From NCBI GenBank assembly GCA_016795425.1, contig JAEUHG010000265.1, positions 1 through 64,000 of the forward strand: a stretch of DNA of 64,000 bases. Direction: 5' to 3'. The notes beneath the pieces are model-generated. The model searched no databases. It saw nothing but the letters and a program-made list of their open reading frames with translations, and was not told the origin of the DNA. Shown piece by piece: positions 16,300 to 25,050 of this stretch (its first letter is position 1; every line of letters starts with the position of its first letter). This stretch comes from Verrucomicrobiales bacterium. Its GTDB lineage: Bacteria > Verrucomicrobiota > Verrucomicrobiia > Limisphaerales > CAIMTB01. A program made the position numbers and the translations under genes.

Positions 16300-17130
16300 C
16301 TATTGTCGGGCGGAACCTCGTTCCTGGAGCCAAGCCAGGTCGCGATTATTGGCGGTCGCGTAATTGTGGTCGTGCCAGCCGATGGTACGGGGCGGATTGA
16401 AGGTGCGGTTATCGACCCATCGGTTGCGTTCGGCGTGACCGTCCGCAAATGCCGAGACGGAACTGCGGTCATGATAATTGGCGGGCAGGTGGTAAAAAAA
16501 GTTCCTTCCCATGGCGATCCCGAAGAACGGCCGACAAATGCTCTCGGAATGAACTTCAATGAAGGTCAGCAGTTGCGACGGTCCGGGAATGGTGGTGTCC
16601 GACGACTTCTTATAGACGCGATACCCGACGGTGGGATTGTCGCGATAGCGATCGGGTTCGTTGGAACGCGTGTAGGGATCCCAGCCCACGAACGAATTCA
16701 AACCATAACTGCGCACGACCTGACGCTTCTTGCCTCCGACGGTGACCGTCGAACGGTCCGATGGACACCGATAAAGTTCGTAGCTTTTCAGGTAAGGCCC
16801 GAACAACGAGCGCTTCGGGTCGATCATGAGAAAGCTGTTGGTGTTATCCGCCAGTTCTCCTTCGAAGCTGCCGCCCACCCAAGTCAGCGCAGTCCCTGCG
16901 TCCCCACGCCCGTTCGAGACCAGGCGGTCGTCGTTTTCGTCGGCGTAGAGCGTCCAAATAATCGACAACTGTTTGACGTTGTTGACGCACTTGATGCCCT
17001 GCGCGCGGTTCTTGGCCTTACCCAACGCGGGAAGGAGCATACTCGCGAGAATGGCGATAATGGCGACCACGACCAACAGTTCGATCAGAGTGAAGGCGTG
17101 TTGACGCGAGGAGTGGGTCGCGGGCGGCAT
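16300..17130 (-). CDS. Type II secretion-like pseudopilin
   Basis: 276 residues. A short leader ends before the prepilin peptidase motif ([24 protein letters not shown]), followed by a large C-terminal globular domain ending with a H-X9-DG-type motif ([18 protein letters not shown]). This architecture is heavily expanded in Verrucomicrobia, Planctomycetes and Lentisphaerae. Residues after the helix ([18 protein letters not shown]) match the paralog at 38905. It probably localises to the periplasm or envelope after processing; whether it assembles into a pseudopilus is unknown. It is divergent from purN. Confidence 0.9.
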   Translation of the reverse strand: MPPATHSSRQHAFTLIELLVVVAIIAILASMLLPALGKAKNRAQGIKCVNNVKQLSIIWTLYADENDDRLVSNGRGDAGTALTWVGGSFEGELADNTNSFLMIDPKRSLFGPYLKSYELYRCPSDRSTVTVGGKKRQVVRSYGLNSFVGWDPYTRSNEPDRYRDNPTVGYRVYKKSSDTTIPGPSQLLTFIEVHSESICRPFFGIAMGRNFFYHLPANYHDRSSVSAFADGHAERNRWVDNRTFNPPRTIGWHDHNYATANNRDLAWLQERGSARQ

Positions 17131-17362
17131 ATCGCCTGCATCTCGCCAATACTTGTCGCCGTCAAGCCTGCGCTGGCAAACGCACAGCGGCTTTCTCCTT
17201 TGTACTGGATCCTCCCATCGGTAGGATTGCGGCTCGTTTCGCTGGCGAACTCAAGCGCGACACCCATCAGGATCACTCGGCCAAAAGGTTTGGCAGCAGG
17301 ACTTCCGCGATGGCTGTGGGCGTTGTGTTGCTGCCAGGAGACCGACGCACCCAGCCACCGCC

Positions 17363-18031
17363 ATGAAACCCCAGCCACCCTCGTCGTCGGCTCCGCGTTT
17401 GCTGCGGTTGGGCGTTCTGGGTTCAGGGAAAGGCTCCAATTTCGTGGCGTTGGCCGACGCCTGTGCCGCGGGACAAGTGGCTGCGCAGGTGGTCAGCGTC
17501 CTTAGCGACGTGGAGGCGGCTGGGATTCTGGATCACGCGCGAACCCGCGGACTCCCCGCCACCTTCATTTCCCCGGGGAAATTCCGGACCAAACTCGAGG
17601 ACGACGCGGAGAGCGAATACGTGCGGAACCTCCAGAATGCAGGCGTTGAATGGGTGGTTCTCGCCGGCTTCATGCGAATTCTAAAAGGTGGCTTCCTCCG
17701 CTCGTTTCCCGGGCGAGTCGTGAACATCCATCCCTCCCTGCTCCCCGCATTTCCAGGACTGGAAGCCTGGCGCCAGGCCTTGGACCACGGGGTCAAAGTG
17801 ACCGGATGCACGGTCCACTTGGTGGACGAGGGTGTGGATAGCGGACCGATTCTGGGCCAAGCGACGGTGCCGGTCCTCGATGACGACACGCCCGCCTCCC
17901 TGCACGCCCGGATTCAGGAGGCCGAACGCCACCTTTACCCTGCCGTGATCGCGGCGATCGCCCAGGACCGGATTCGATTCGATGGACGTCGCACACGTGG
18001 ATTTTCGATGAACGCGCCCTCAGCCCGATGA
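17363..18031 (+). CDS. purN: Phosphoribosylglycinamide formyltransferase (GART)
   Basis: 222 residues. PurN transfers a formyl group from 10-formyl-THF to glycinamide ribonucleotide in de novo purine synthesis. Seen here: the N-terminal LGSGKGSNF phosphate-binding loop, VLAGFMRIL, the catalytic triad region [12 protein letters not shown] (Asn and His) and VDSGPILGQ, with Asp in [10 protein letters not shown] completing the site. It is the first gene of a compact plus-strand run; hisG begins within or just after its stop codon. It is divergently transcribed from the pseudopilin gene, with a 232-bp shared upstream region. Confidence 0.95.
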   Translation: MKPQPPSSSAPRLLRLGVLGSGKGSNFVALADACAAGQVAAQVVSVLSDVEAAGILDHARTRGLPATFISPGKFRTKLEDDAESEYVRNLQNAGVEWVVLAGFMRILKGGFLRSFPGRVVNIHPSLLPAFPGLEAWRQALDHGVKVTGCTVHLVDEGVDSGPILGQATVPVLDDDTPASLHARIQEAERHLYPAVIAAIAQDRIRFDGRRTRGFSMNAPSAR

Positions 18032-18057
18032 AGGGAGCAAGCCAGGTCCGTTTCCTC

Positions 18058-18948
18058 ATGAGCAAAAAGACGAACCAACCCAAGCTGCGCCTCGGTTTGC
18101 CGAAAGGCAGTCTGCAGGAGGCCACACTGGAGAAGCTCGGCCGTGCCGGCTGGAACATCCAAGTCTCCAGCCGTTCCTACGTGCCGTATGTGGACGATCC
18201 CGAACTCGAAATCCGCCTGATTCGCGCCCAGGAAATTAGCCGGTACGTGGAGCATGGCTACCTTGATGCCGGTATCACAGGCCATGATTGGGTGATCGAG
18301 AATGGCTCCGATGTCCGCGAAGTGGGTGAATTCCTGTTCAGCAAGGCGACCCGGCAACCCACCCGGTGGGTCTTGGCGGTACCCGAAGATTCCCCCATCC
18401 AAGGACCCAAGGACCTTCAGGGCAAGCGGGTGGCCACCGAGGTGGTGCACCTGACCAAAAAATACCTCCGCAAACACGGGGTGAAAGCGGAGGTCGAGTT
18501 CTCCTGGGGCGCGACCGAAGTCAAAGCCCACGAACTCGTCGATGCCATCGTCGAAGTGACGGAAACCGGGTCGTCCCTCCGCGCCAACCGACTGCGCATC
18601 GTGGACACCCTGCTCACCTCGACGCCGCGAATGATCGTCAATCACGACGCGTGGAAGGACGGCTGGAAACGGACCAAGATTGAGACGCTTTGTTTGCTCC
18701 TCCGGGGGGCCATTGATGCCGAGGCGAAGGTGGGTTTGAAGCTCAACGTGCCCCAAGAACAACTGCCAAAGGTGTTGCAAACCCTGCCCGCCTTGCGTAA
18801 TCCAACCGTCTCGTCTCTCAGCCAGCCCGGCTGGGTGGCGGTCGAGACCATCCTCGACGAGCGGGTCGTTCGGGAAATCATTCCCCAACTGAAGGCCGCC
18901 GGAGCGGAAGGCATCATCGAGTATCCGCTGAACAAGATTGTGTACTGA
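18058..18948 (+). CDS. hisG: ATP phosphoribosyltransferase, long form
   Basis: 296 residues. It catalyses the first step of histidine synthesis, ATP + PRPP to phosphoribosyl-ATP. The N-terminal catalytic half shows [23 protein letters not shown] and [14 protein letters not shown], and the PRPP loop [12 protein letters not shown]. The last 75-80 residues ([23 protein letters not shown]) are the ACT-like regulatory domain, so this is the long HisG that does not need HisZ and should be feedback-inhibited by histidine. ATG 18058 gives the family-like N-terminus [17 protein letters not shown] 18028, overlapping the purN stop as ATGA, would add ten residues and favour translational coupling. No other his genes are nearby. 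Confidence 0.95.
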   Translation: MSKKTNQPKLRLGLPKGSLQEATLEKLGRAGWNIQVSSRSYVPYVDDPELEIRLIRAQEISRYVEHGYLDAGITGHDWVIENGSDVREVGEFLFSKATRQPTRWVLAVPEDSPIQGPKDLQGKRVATEVVHLTKKYLRKHGVKAEVEFSWGATEVKAHELVDAIVEVTETGSSLRANRLRIVDTLLTSTPRMIVNHDAWKDGWKRTKIETLCLLLRGAIDAEAKVGLKLNVPQEQLPKVLQTLPALRNPTVSSLSQPGWVAVETILDERVVREIIPQLKAAGAEGIIEYPLNKIVY

Positions 18949-18983
18949 AGCACTGAGACCGGGCGCTGGAGATCATTGATCGT

Positions 18984-19085
18984 ATGGGATCGCTGAAGAA
19001 ACGCCGCAAGGCCAAGATTAACAAACATAAGCGCCGCAAGAAGTTGCGCGCCAACCGCCACAAGAAGCGCACCTGGCAGAAGTAG
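18984..19085 (+). CDS. AURKAIP1/COX24-domain mini-protein
   Basis: A 33-residue gene too short for usual ORF cut-offs. Eighteen residues are Lys or Arg ([20 protein letters not shown] at the start, ending KKRTWQK). It matches the AURKAIP1/COX24 C-terminal motif (KKRRxKxxKHKxxKxRxxxRxxxK), a very short basic protein found in several bacterial phyla including Verrucomicrobiota and related to the small mitochondrial ribosomal protein mS38. A role as a small ribosome-associated protein is inferred from that relationship. It lies 35 bp after hisG on the same strand with a GGAG at 18967-18970. Confidence 0.85.
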   Translation: MGSLKKRRKAKINKHKRRKKLRANRHKKRTWQK

Positions 19086-19209
19086 TCTGCCGCTTCGCCC
19101 GTTCCTGTCTCCGCAGGTCCGTCTTGCCGCCCCCAATCCGTTGGGGACCGGTCGCTGATACTGCGTGCGGAGGTCGGCAATGGTGTCGTGGCTTGCCCCA
19201 CTCAAGCTT

Positions 19210-19240
19210 GGGTGCCGCCGGTTTGCAGCCGGCGGCACCC
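19210..19240. repeat. Perfect GC-rich inverted repeat before the TPR gene
   Basis: GGGTGCCGCCGG (19210-19221) and CCGGCGGCACCC (19229-19240) form a 12-bp perfect stem with a 7-nt loop, ending 16 bp before the next ATG. It could terminate the hisG/COX24 transcript (an ATTTT follows at 19246-19250) or be one copy of a dispersed REP-type palindrome. Confidence 0.6.
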
Positions 19241-19256
19241 ACGTCATTTTCAACCC

Positions 19257-20942
19257 ATGCGACGTCCGCTGGCTCTTCTCGCCGGCCTAAGCGCGGTCTT
19301 ATTGATCGCCGCCGGAGGCTGTCGTTCCGGCGATTCACGCGCCGATCCGACCCGCCCCAAGGTCTATCGGGCGGGACAACGCTGGGATGCGCGCTTGCTC
19401 GAGCTCACCCCCGACGATGAACGGCAGATCGAGGCCAATGCCCGATTCGCCGCCGGGATGATCGAAGAGCTCAACGACTCAATCGAGTCGGCACTCCCTC
19501 ATTACCAAGCCGCCATCCACAATGACCCGGATAACGAGGAACTCATCCTCGACGTTGCCCGCAAACTGATCCAACGACGGCGGTTGGAAGATGCCCGGCT
19601 CTTGCTCGAGTCGGTGGCCAACCGCCCTTCCGCACCGGGAACCCTCTGGGCGTGGCTGGGCACCATTCATTCTCTTCAGGGTAATCCCAAGGCCGCAATC
19701 GCGGCACACCAGGAGGCCATCCGCCGCGATCCCGACCAATTTCGCGGCTACCAGGGCCTGTGCCAGGTCTACTTGGAGGGCAGCCAACCGGTCCTCGCCC
19801 TGGAGACCCTGCAAACCGCCGCCCGTCGCCCCAATCCTGATGCCGCGTTCCTGCTTCAAGTTGCGGAGTCGATGGCCACCCTGCAGCGGGCCCACGAACC
19901 AGTGGTGGGGGACCTTCGGCCCGCCGTCATCGATCTGCTCCACCGTATTGAGAACCTGAAGCCCGAAAACACCCTCGAACGACTGCGCCTGGGCGATCTC
20001 TATCAGGCGCAAGGTCAGGGCCCGAAGGCGCTCGCAATCTACCGTGGCCTGTTGGAGACCCAACCCGATCTGCCCGGACTTCGCGAACGGCTCACGGATA
20101 TCTACCTGCGGGCGGATGATTCCGAAAAAGCGATTGAGCAACTGCAGGGTTTGGCGGCGAGCAATCCCACCAGTTCCTTTCCACCCTTTTGCCTCGGCCT
20201 CATTGCCCTCGAAGCCAAGCGATTCGATCAGGCGGCTCAGCACTTCAACCACGCTTTGGATCTGGACGCCGACGATGTCCAGAATCATGTCCACCTTGCC
20301 ATCGCCCTCTTGAGCCAGGAGAAGGTGGAACCCGCGCTGGAGGTGCTCGGGCGGGCGCGCGCCAAATTCCCCCATCACTTCGAAATCGAGTTCTACACAG
20401 CTTCCGCCTTGATGGAACTGAAGCGATACGACCAGGCCGTCCGCCACCTGATGAACGCCGAGATCATCGCCGGCGCCACCCTGCCCGGCAGGCTCAATTA
20501 TCTCTTTTATTTTCAGGCCGGCATCGCCAATGAACGTTCGAAGCTCTACGACGAGGCGGCGCGATATTTCGAGAAGGCGATTCAGCTGAAGCCCGACTTC
20601 GCCGAGGCCCTCAACTACCTGGGCTATATGTGGGCCGAACGCGGGGAGCACCTCGACCGCGCCCTCCAACACATCCGCAAAGCCGTCGAACTGGAACCCA
20701 ACAACGGCGCCTTCCTCGACAGCCTGGCCTGGGTCCTCTACCAGAAAGGGAAGCCCGACGAGGCCCTGTTGCATCAGCAACGCGCCATCGAACTCACCAA
20801 GGAACCCGACGCCACCCTCTACGATCATCTCGGAGACATTCTCCACAAACTGAATCGCTTCGATGATGCCCGCGACGCCTGGCGCCGCGCTTTCGAGATC
20901 GAACCCAAACCCGAACTCGAAGAGAAGCTCCGCAAACCCTAG
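19257..20942 (+). CDS. TPR-repeat lipoprotein
   Basis: 561 residues. A signal peptide (MRRPLALLAGLSAVLLIAAGGC) ends in a lipobox-like cysteine at about residue 22, so the protein is probably lipidated and periplasm-facing. The remainder is about a dozen tetratricopeptide repeats, recognisable by units such as ALPHYQAAIHNDPDNEELILDVA, AAIAAHQEAIRRDPDQF and RYFEKAIQLKPDFAEALNYLGYMW. Such lipoproteins serve as scaffolds for envelope complexes. It sits inside a biosynthetic gene run, but no metabolic role is implied. ATG 19257 was selected at the signal peptide; upstream codons to 19188 run through the palindrome and are unlikely to be coding. Confidence 0.88.
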   Translation: MRRPLALLAGLSAVLLIAAGGCRSGDSRADPTRPKVYRAGQRWDARLLELTPDDERQIEANARFAAGMIEELNDSIESALPHYQAAIHNDPDNEELILDVARKLIQRRRLEDARLLLESVANRPSAPGTLWAWLGTIHSLQGNPKAAIAAHQEAIRRDPDQFRGYQGLCQVYLEGSQPVLALETLQTAARRPNPDAAFLLQVAESMATLQRAHEPVVGDLRPAVIDLLHRIENLKPENTLERLRLGDLYQAQGQGPKALAIYRGLLETQPDLPGLRERLTDIYLRADDSEKAIEQLQGLAASNPTSSFPPFCLGLIALEAKRFDQAAQHFNHALDLDADDVQNHVHLAIALLSQEKVEPALEVLGRARAKFPHHFEIEFYTASALMELKRYDQAVRHLMNAEIIAGATLPGRLNYLFYFQAGIANERSKLYDEAARYFEKAIQLKPDFAEALNYLGYMWAERGEHLDRALQHIRKAVELEPNNGAFLDSLAWVLYQKGKPDEALLHQQRAIELTKEPDATLYDHLGDILHKLNRFDDARDAWRRAFEIEPKPELEEKLRKP

Positions 20943-21053
20943 CCGTCACGTTCCGCGTTCCCTTGCCGTCCGTCTTCTGCTCCGCAGCCGGATACGCGAT
21001 CTCATTCCACATTCCACATTCCACCTCAACTCTCCCACCTCAACGTCCATCCC

Positions 21054-21866
21054 GTGGTCATCGAATTCGTCAAAATGACTGGAGCCGGTAACGACTTCAT
21101 TCTCGCCGACAATCGGTCCGGGCACCTCCAGCTCCATCCCGATCAGGTCGCCCGCCTTTGCCACCGCCAGTTTGGCATTGGCGCCGACGGGCTCATTCTC
21201 CTCGTTCCCTCCGCCTCCGGCCGCGCGGACTGGGCCTGGCAATTCTGGAACTCGGACGGTTCCGACGCCGAAATGTGCGGCAATGGCGCGCGCTGTTTCG
21301 CGCGTTTTATTCAACGCGTCACCGGTTGGTCCCAACCCTCCCTCACGTTTGAATCCGCCGCCGGGGTGATCTCCGCCACCTTCGACGGAGACCGGGTCAC
21401 CGTCGGGCTAACGCCCCCCCGCGATTTCAGACTTGGCGCCACCGTCGCCACCCAGGCCGGACCGGTAGAGGTAAGTTCCGTCAATACGGGTGTCCCGCAT
21501 GCCGTTGTTTTCGTGCCAGACGCCGACCAGGCCATGGTCCAGGAACGCGGGCGGGAGCTCCGTTTTCATCCCCACTTCGGCCCGCGCGGCACCAACGTCA
21601 ATTTCGTGCAAATCCTGGGTCCCGGCCGGATCCGCGTTCGAACCTACGAACGCGGCGTCGAAGGCGAGACCCTGGCCTGCGGCACCGGCGTCAGCGCCAG
21701 CGCCCTGGTCTCCAGCCTCATTCACGGATTCCCGTCGCCAATCGAGGTGCGTGTTCAGGGCGGCGACCTTTTGAGGGTCGAGTTTGAGGTCCACGAGGGA
21801 CGCCCGTCCCACGTCCGGTTGAACGGACCGGCCACCTTTGTGTTCGACGGCCGGATGGAAGTCTGA
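21054..21866 (+). CDS. dapF: Diaminopimelate epimerase
   Basis: 270 residues with a GTG start (MVIEFVKMTGAGNDFIL). It converts LL- to meso-diaminopimelate for lysine and peptidoglycan synthesis. Both catalytic cysteines are visible in their conserved loops: EMCGNGARCFARF and ACGTGVSASAL. GAGNDF and the C-terminal RVQGGDLLRVEF are further family marks. It begins the dapF-dapA-dapB group. The 111-bp gap from the TPR gene contains a short tandem CATTCCA repeat near 21003-21022. Confidence 0.96.
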   Translation: MVIEFVKMTGAGNDFILADNRSGHLQLHPDQVARLCHRQFGIGADGLILLVPSASGRADWAWQFWNSDGSDAEMCGNGARCFARFIQRVTGWSQPSLTFESAAGVISATFDGDRVTVGLTPPRDFRLGATVATQAGPVEVSSVNTGVPHAVVFVPDADQAMVQERGRELRFHPHFGPRGTNVNFVQILGPGRIRVRTYERGVEGETLACGTGVSASALVSSLIHGFPSPIEVRVQGGDLLRVEFEVHEGRPSHVRLNGPATFVFDGRMEV

Positions 21867-21945
21867 CCGGCACCGAAGGCGGGTCCACTTCTTGTCCAAA
21901 AAAGCCGTTTCCCGCCGGCCTCGCTTGCCTCATGCTCCGCGTCCC

Positions 21946-22827
21946 ATGTTTACCGGGACATACACGGCCATCGTGACGCCTTTTCGCGATGGGAAGGTGG
22001 ACGAAGCTTCATTGCGGCGGCTGATCCAGAAGCAGATCAAAGGTGGCGTCGATGGCATCGTGCCCGTCGGAACGACCGGAGAATCTCCGACCCTCGATTA
22101 TGACGAGCACCTTCGCGTCATCGAGCGGTCCGTCGAATTTGCCGCCGGCAAGATCAAGGTCATCGCCGGCACGGGTGCCAATTCCACGCACGAGGCGATC
22201 TATCTCACCGGCGAGGCCGAGAAGCTGGGCGCGGACGGATCCCTTCAGGTCGCGCCCTACTATAACAAGCCCACCCAGGAAGGATTGTTCCAACACTTCG
22301 CCGCCGTGGCCCGCGCCACCAAGCTGCCCATTTTACTCTACAGCATTCCGGGTCGATGTGGCGTTGAGATCGCGATCGATACCGTCAGCCGCCTCGCCAA
22401 AGCGCACCCCCGCATCGTCGGCATCAAGGAAGCCGGTGGCAATGCCGACCGCGTCAGCCAGTTGCGGACCACATGCGGATCCAAGTTCGTCATCCTGAGT
22501 GGCGACGATGCCTTGACACTGCCTTTCATGAGTGTGGGCGCGCATGGCGTCATCAGTGTGGCATCCAACGTAGCGCCAAAAGAGGTTTCACAAATGGTCC
22601 GTGCCTACGCTTCGGGTGACCTCAAGACCGCCCTGAAGTGGCATCAACGGTTGTACCCGATCTTCAAGGATCTCTTCATCGAAACCAATCCGGCGCCCAT
22701 CAAGGCCGCGTTGGAAGCGGTTAAGACCATCGATAGCGCCGAACTTCGACTACCCCTGGTGCCGCTCTCAGCGAAAAGCCGTGAGCAACTGCTGAAATCC
22801 CTGGCCGCCTCCGGTTTCAAGAGCTGA
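21946..22827 (+). CDS. dapA: 4-hydroxy-tetrahydrodipicolinate synthase
   Basis: 293 residues, standard DapA length. It condenses pyruvate with aspartate semialdehyde. Seen: TAIVTPFRDGKVDE, GTTGESPTLDYDEH, the YYNKPTQEGLFQHF region, the catalytic Tyr in LLYSIPGRCGVEI, and the Schiff-base Lys in IVGIKEAGGNADRV. The start was set to ATG 21946 (MFTGTYTAIVTPF). The frame is open for 36 further codons upstream, overlapping dapF, without homology. It is 79 bp downstream of dapF and 84 bp upstream of dapB. Confidence 0.96.
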   Translation: MFTGTYTAIVTPFRDGKVDEASLRRLIQKQIKGGVDGIVPVGTTGESPTLDYDEHLRVIERSVEFAAGKIKVIAGTGANSTHEAIYLTGEAEKLGADGSLQVAPYYNKPTQEGLFQHFAAVARATKLPILLYSIPGRCGVEIAIDTVSRLAKAHPRIVGIKEAGGNADRVSQLRTTCGSKFVILSGDDALTLPFMSVGAHGVISVASNVAPKEVSQMVRAYASGDLKTALKWHQRLYPIFKDLFIETNPAPIKAALEAVKTIDSAELRLPLVPLSAKSREQLLKSLAASGFKS

Positions 22828-22873
22828 AGCCGACCGACGCAGGATCGCGGCATCCCATCCACGATTTACCAAT

Positions 22874-22891
22874 GCCGGCGACATCGCCGGC
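22874..22891. other. Short perfect hairpin in the dapA-dapB gap
   Basis: GCCGGCG-ACAT-CGCCGGC, 21 bp before the dapB ATG. No T-tract follows, so a role in mRNA processing or stability is as likely as termination. Confidence 0.4.
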
Positions 22892-22911
22892 CAATTCCAT
22901 CCCATCTCCGC

Positions 22912-23646
22912 ATGACCAAAGTACTGATCAACGGATCCAAAGGACGCATGGGCCAAGCCCTGCTCGGCTGCGCGGCCCGCATGCCCGACCTCCAAGTGGT
23001 GGCAGGCATCGACGTCGGCGATGATCTTAACGCCGCCATCGAAGCCTGCGACGTGGTCATCGAGTTCAGTTTTCACTCCGTGACGGCCAAGGTGGCACGC
23101 ACCTGCGCCGAACATCGCAAAGCCCTCGTGATCGGCACCACCGGCCATGCCGAGGCCGAAAAGGCCGTCATTCGCGAGGCCGCCCGATCCATCCCCATGG
23201 TCTGGGCCACCAACTTCTCCACCGGCGTGAACACCTTGTTCTGGCTCACCCGCAAAGCCACCGAGATCCTCGGGTCCGGATTCGACATTGAGGTCGTGGA
23301 GATGCATCACCGGCTCAAGAAGGACGCCCCGAGCGGCACCGCGACAACCCTGCTTGAGGTCATCGCCGAGGCTCGAAAACTGGAACTCGAGAAAGCTCTG
23401 CGTCACGGACGACAGGGCATCACCGGCGAACGGACCCAGGGCGAAATCGGCATCCACGCCCTGCGCGGAGGCGATGTCGTCGGCGATCACACCGTAATCT
23501 TCGCGGCCAACGGGGAACGTGTCGAACTCACCCACAAGGCCAGCAGCCGAGACACCTTCGCCGCCGGCGCACTGCGTGCCGCCCAATGGGTCGTGGGCCG
23601 CCCGCCAGGCATCTACGACATGCAACACGTCCTGGGTCTCAAATAG
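22912..23646 (+). CDS. dapB: 4-hydroxy-tetrahydrodipicolinate reductase
   Basis: 244 residues. NAD(P)H-dependent second step of the DAP pathway. The N-terminal nucleotide-binding loop KVLINGSKGRMGQALLG, the conserved GTTGHAEAE stretch and the catalytic EMHHRLKKDAPSGTA signature (His-His with Lys) are all present. The length is slightly below the 265-270 of E. coli DapB but typical of the shorter class found in several phyla. It lies between dapA and trpF. Confidence 0.95.
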   Translation: MTKVLINGSKGRMGQALLGCAARMPDLQVVAGIDVGDDLNAAIEACDVVIEFSFHSVTAKVARTCAEHRKALVIGTTGHAEAEKAVIREAARSIPMVWATNFSTGVNTLFWLTRKATEILGSGFDIEVVEMHHRLKKDAPSGTATTLLEVIAEARKLELEKALRHGRQGITGERTQGEIGIHALRGGDVVGDHTVIFAANGERVELTHKASSRDTFAAGALRAAQWVVGRPPGIYDMQHVLGLK

Positions 23647-23660
23647 CCGGCTCACGCCCC

Positions 23661-24281
23661 ATGTCCGTCCGGGTCAAAATCTGCGGCATCACCTCGATCG
23701 AGGATGCCGCTGCCGCCGTCGACGCCGGCGCCGATGCCCTCGGATTCATGTTCTATGCCCCGAGCCCACGCTATGTGCGGCCCGAGATCGTACGCGAGAT
23801 CACCCAGTCCCTGCCTCCTTTTGTCACCCGGGTGGGCGTCTTCGTAGATGCCCCGGAGGACCGCGTTCGCGAGGTCGTCAACGCGGCCGGACTCGATGCC
23901 GTGCAATTCCACGGCAAGGAAACACCGGACGATTGCCGCCGCTTCGATGTCCGTCGGGTCATTAAGGCCTTCCGCATGGATGGAGCGGCGGCCCTGCGCC
24001 GCTTGGAGGACTATCGCGGCATGGCCTGGCTGCTCGACAGCTATGTGGCCGGGGTGTTCGGCGGGACCGGTCAGACGTTCAACTGGGATCTGGCTTGCGA
24101 AGCGGTCCAAATGGGCGGGCAAATCCTACTCGCCGGGGGATTGACTCCCGACAATGTCGGACGCGCGGTTGCCGCGGTCCGGCCGTATGCCGTCGATGTT
24201 TCGAGCGGGGTCGAATTACAGCCCGGCAAGAAGGATCCCGCCAAACTTCGGCATTTCATCGCCGCCGCCAAGGGCGCCTAG
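23661..24281 (+). CDS. trpF: Phosphoribosylanthranilate isomerase
   Basis: 206 residues, a TIM barrel for the third step of tryptophan synthesis. The N-terminal KICGITSIEDA contains the catalytic Cys. AGADALGFMFY, the catalytic Asp loop (LLDSYVAGVFGGTGQTFNW) and the phosphate-binding LAGGLTPDNV and VDVSSGVE motifs are complete. ATG 23661, 14 bp after the dapB stop, is the natural start. No other trp genes are in the window, so the placement beside lysine genes looks like operon economy, not pathway logic. Confidence 0.95.
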   Translation: MSVRVKICGITSIEDAAAAVDAGADALGFMFYAPSPRYVRPEIVREITQSLPPFVTRVGVFVDAPEDRVREVVNAAGLDAVQFHGKETPDDCRRFDVRRVIKAFRMDGAAALRRLEDYRGMAWLLDSYVAGVFGGTGQTFNWDLACEAVQMGGQILLAGGLTPDNVGRAVAAVRPYAVDVSSGVELQPGKKDPAKLRHFIAAAKGA

Positions 24282-24318
24282 CGGGCATCCCGCCCTGCCC
24301 TTAAGCAACTGGTTGAGT

Positions 24319-25050
24319 TCAAGCCGCCGCCGGAAGCACGCGGCCCGATGGCGCCCTCTTTTCAAGAGTTTTGGCATCCCCGGCCCCGGCCGGCCGCAAT
24401 TTCTCCAAGCGCTCATGGACGTGAGCGGGCCAACCCTCGGTGAAAAACCGAAACAACCATCCCCCCTGCACGCGCAACCGCTCGTAGGCCTCCAACAGAT
24501 CCAGGATCATCGTGATGCGCCGGTTCGGGCAGTTGAGTTCCCCGGTGTCATGCGTCGCCACCGGTTTGAAGCCGAGGACGCGCGTATGGAAATTGTAGGG
24601 ACTGTGCGCCTCACCCTCAAAGATGTCGGTGACGTAATGGGTGTACCCGCGCTCCACCGTTTCGCGACTCGCTTCGCGCATCAGGGCGCCGACGACCACC
24701 ATGTGTTTGCGGTACTCGGGTAGCACCGCGAAGCGCCCAATCTCGGCGATCCGGTTCTTCCGAATAAACTCGTCCAGATCGATCCCCCCGAGCGTTTTGA
24801 ATCCATACTCCTTATACAGGTCGAGGGGCAGATCGTATAACACTCGCAGCGTGCCAACGGGGCGAGACCCCTCCAGCACCACGAACCAGGAAATCCCGGA
24901 CTTCCCCAGTTCCGACTCCGGAAACAGCTTCTCGTCCCGCGTGATCCAATTCTTCTCCTGCTTGTAGGTCGCGCCCATCACTTCGATCGCCAAGGCGCGC
25001 TCGGCATCGGTGCCAACTCGGATAACGTGAAGACGATCAGACAAGGCCAT
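24319..25050 (-). CDS. FeeM/OlsB-like N-acyltransferase (GNAT/autoinducer-synthase fold)
   Basis: 243 residues. The order of motifs (RVGTDAERALAIEVMGATYKQEKNWI, a FVVLEGSRPVGTLRVLYD strand, EIGRFAVLPEYRK, then MREASRETVERGYTHYVTDIFEG) fits the GNAT-like family that includes N-acyl amino acid synthase FeeM, acyl-homoserine-lactone synthases and the ornithine-lipid enzyme OlsB. It probably acylates a free amine from acyl-ACP. The downstream end of a PlsC-like gene overlaps its start by 14 bp, an arrangement like the olsB/olsA pair of ornithine lipid synthesis. The acceptor is unknown. An alternative is a general GNAT acetyltransferase. Confidence 0.7.
   Translation of the reverse strand: MALSDRLHVIRVGTDAERALAIEVMGATYKQEKNWITRDEKLFPESELGKSGISWFVVLEGSRPVGTLRVLYDLPLDLYKEYGFKTLGGIDLDEFIRKNRIAEIGRFAVLPEYRKHMVVVGALMREASRETVERGYTHYVTDIFEGEAHSPYNFHTRVLGFKPVATHDTGELNCPNRRITMILDLLEAYERLRVQGGWLFRFFTEGWPAHVHERLEKLRPAGAGDAKTLEKRAPSGRVLPAAA

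Noticed and set aside
17363-18948. purN/hisG as part of a his or pur operon
   Set aside because: No other his or pur genes are present; only the two genes of different pathways are adjacent.
19479-20846. 455-codon antisense frame opposite the TPR lipoprotein
   Set aside because: The sense strand has a complete lipoprotein signal and TPR repeats; the antisense frame is a composition artefact of a high-GC genome.
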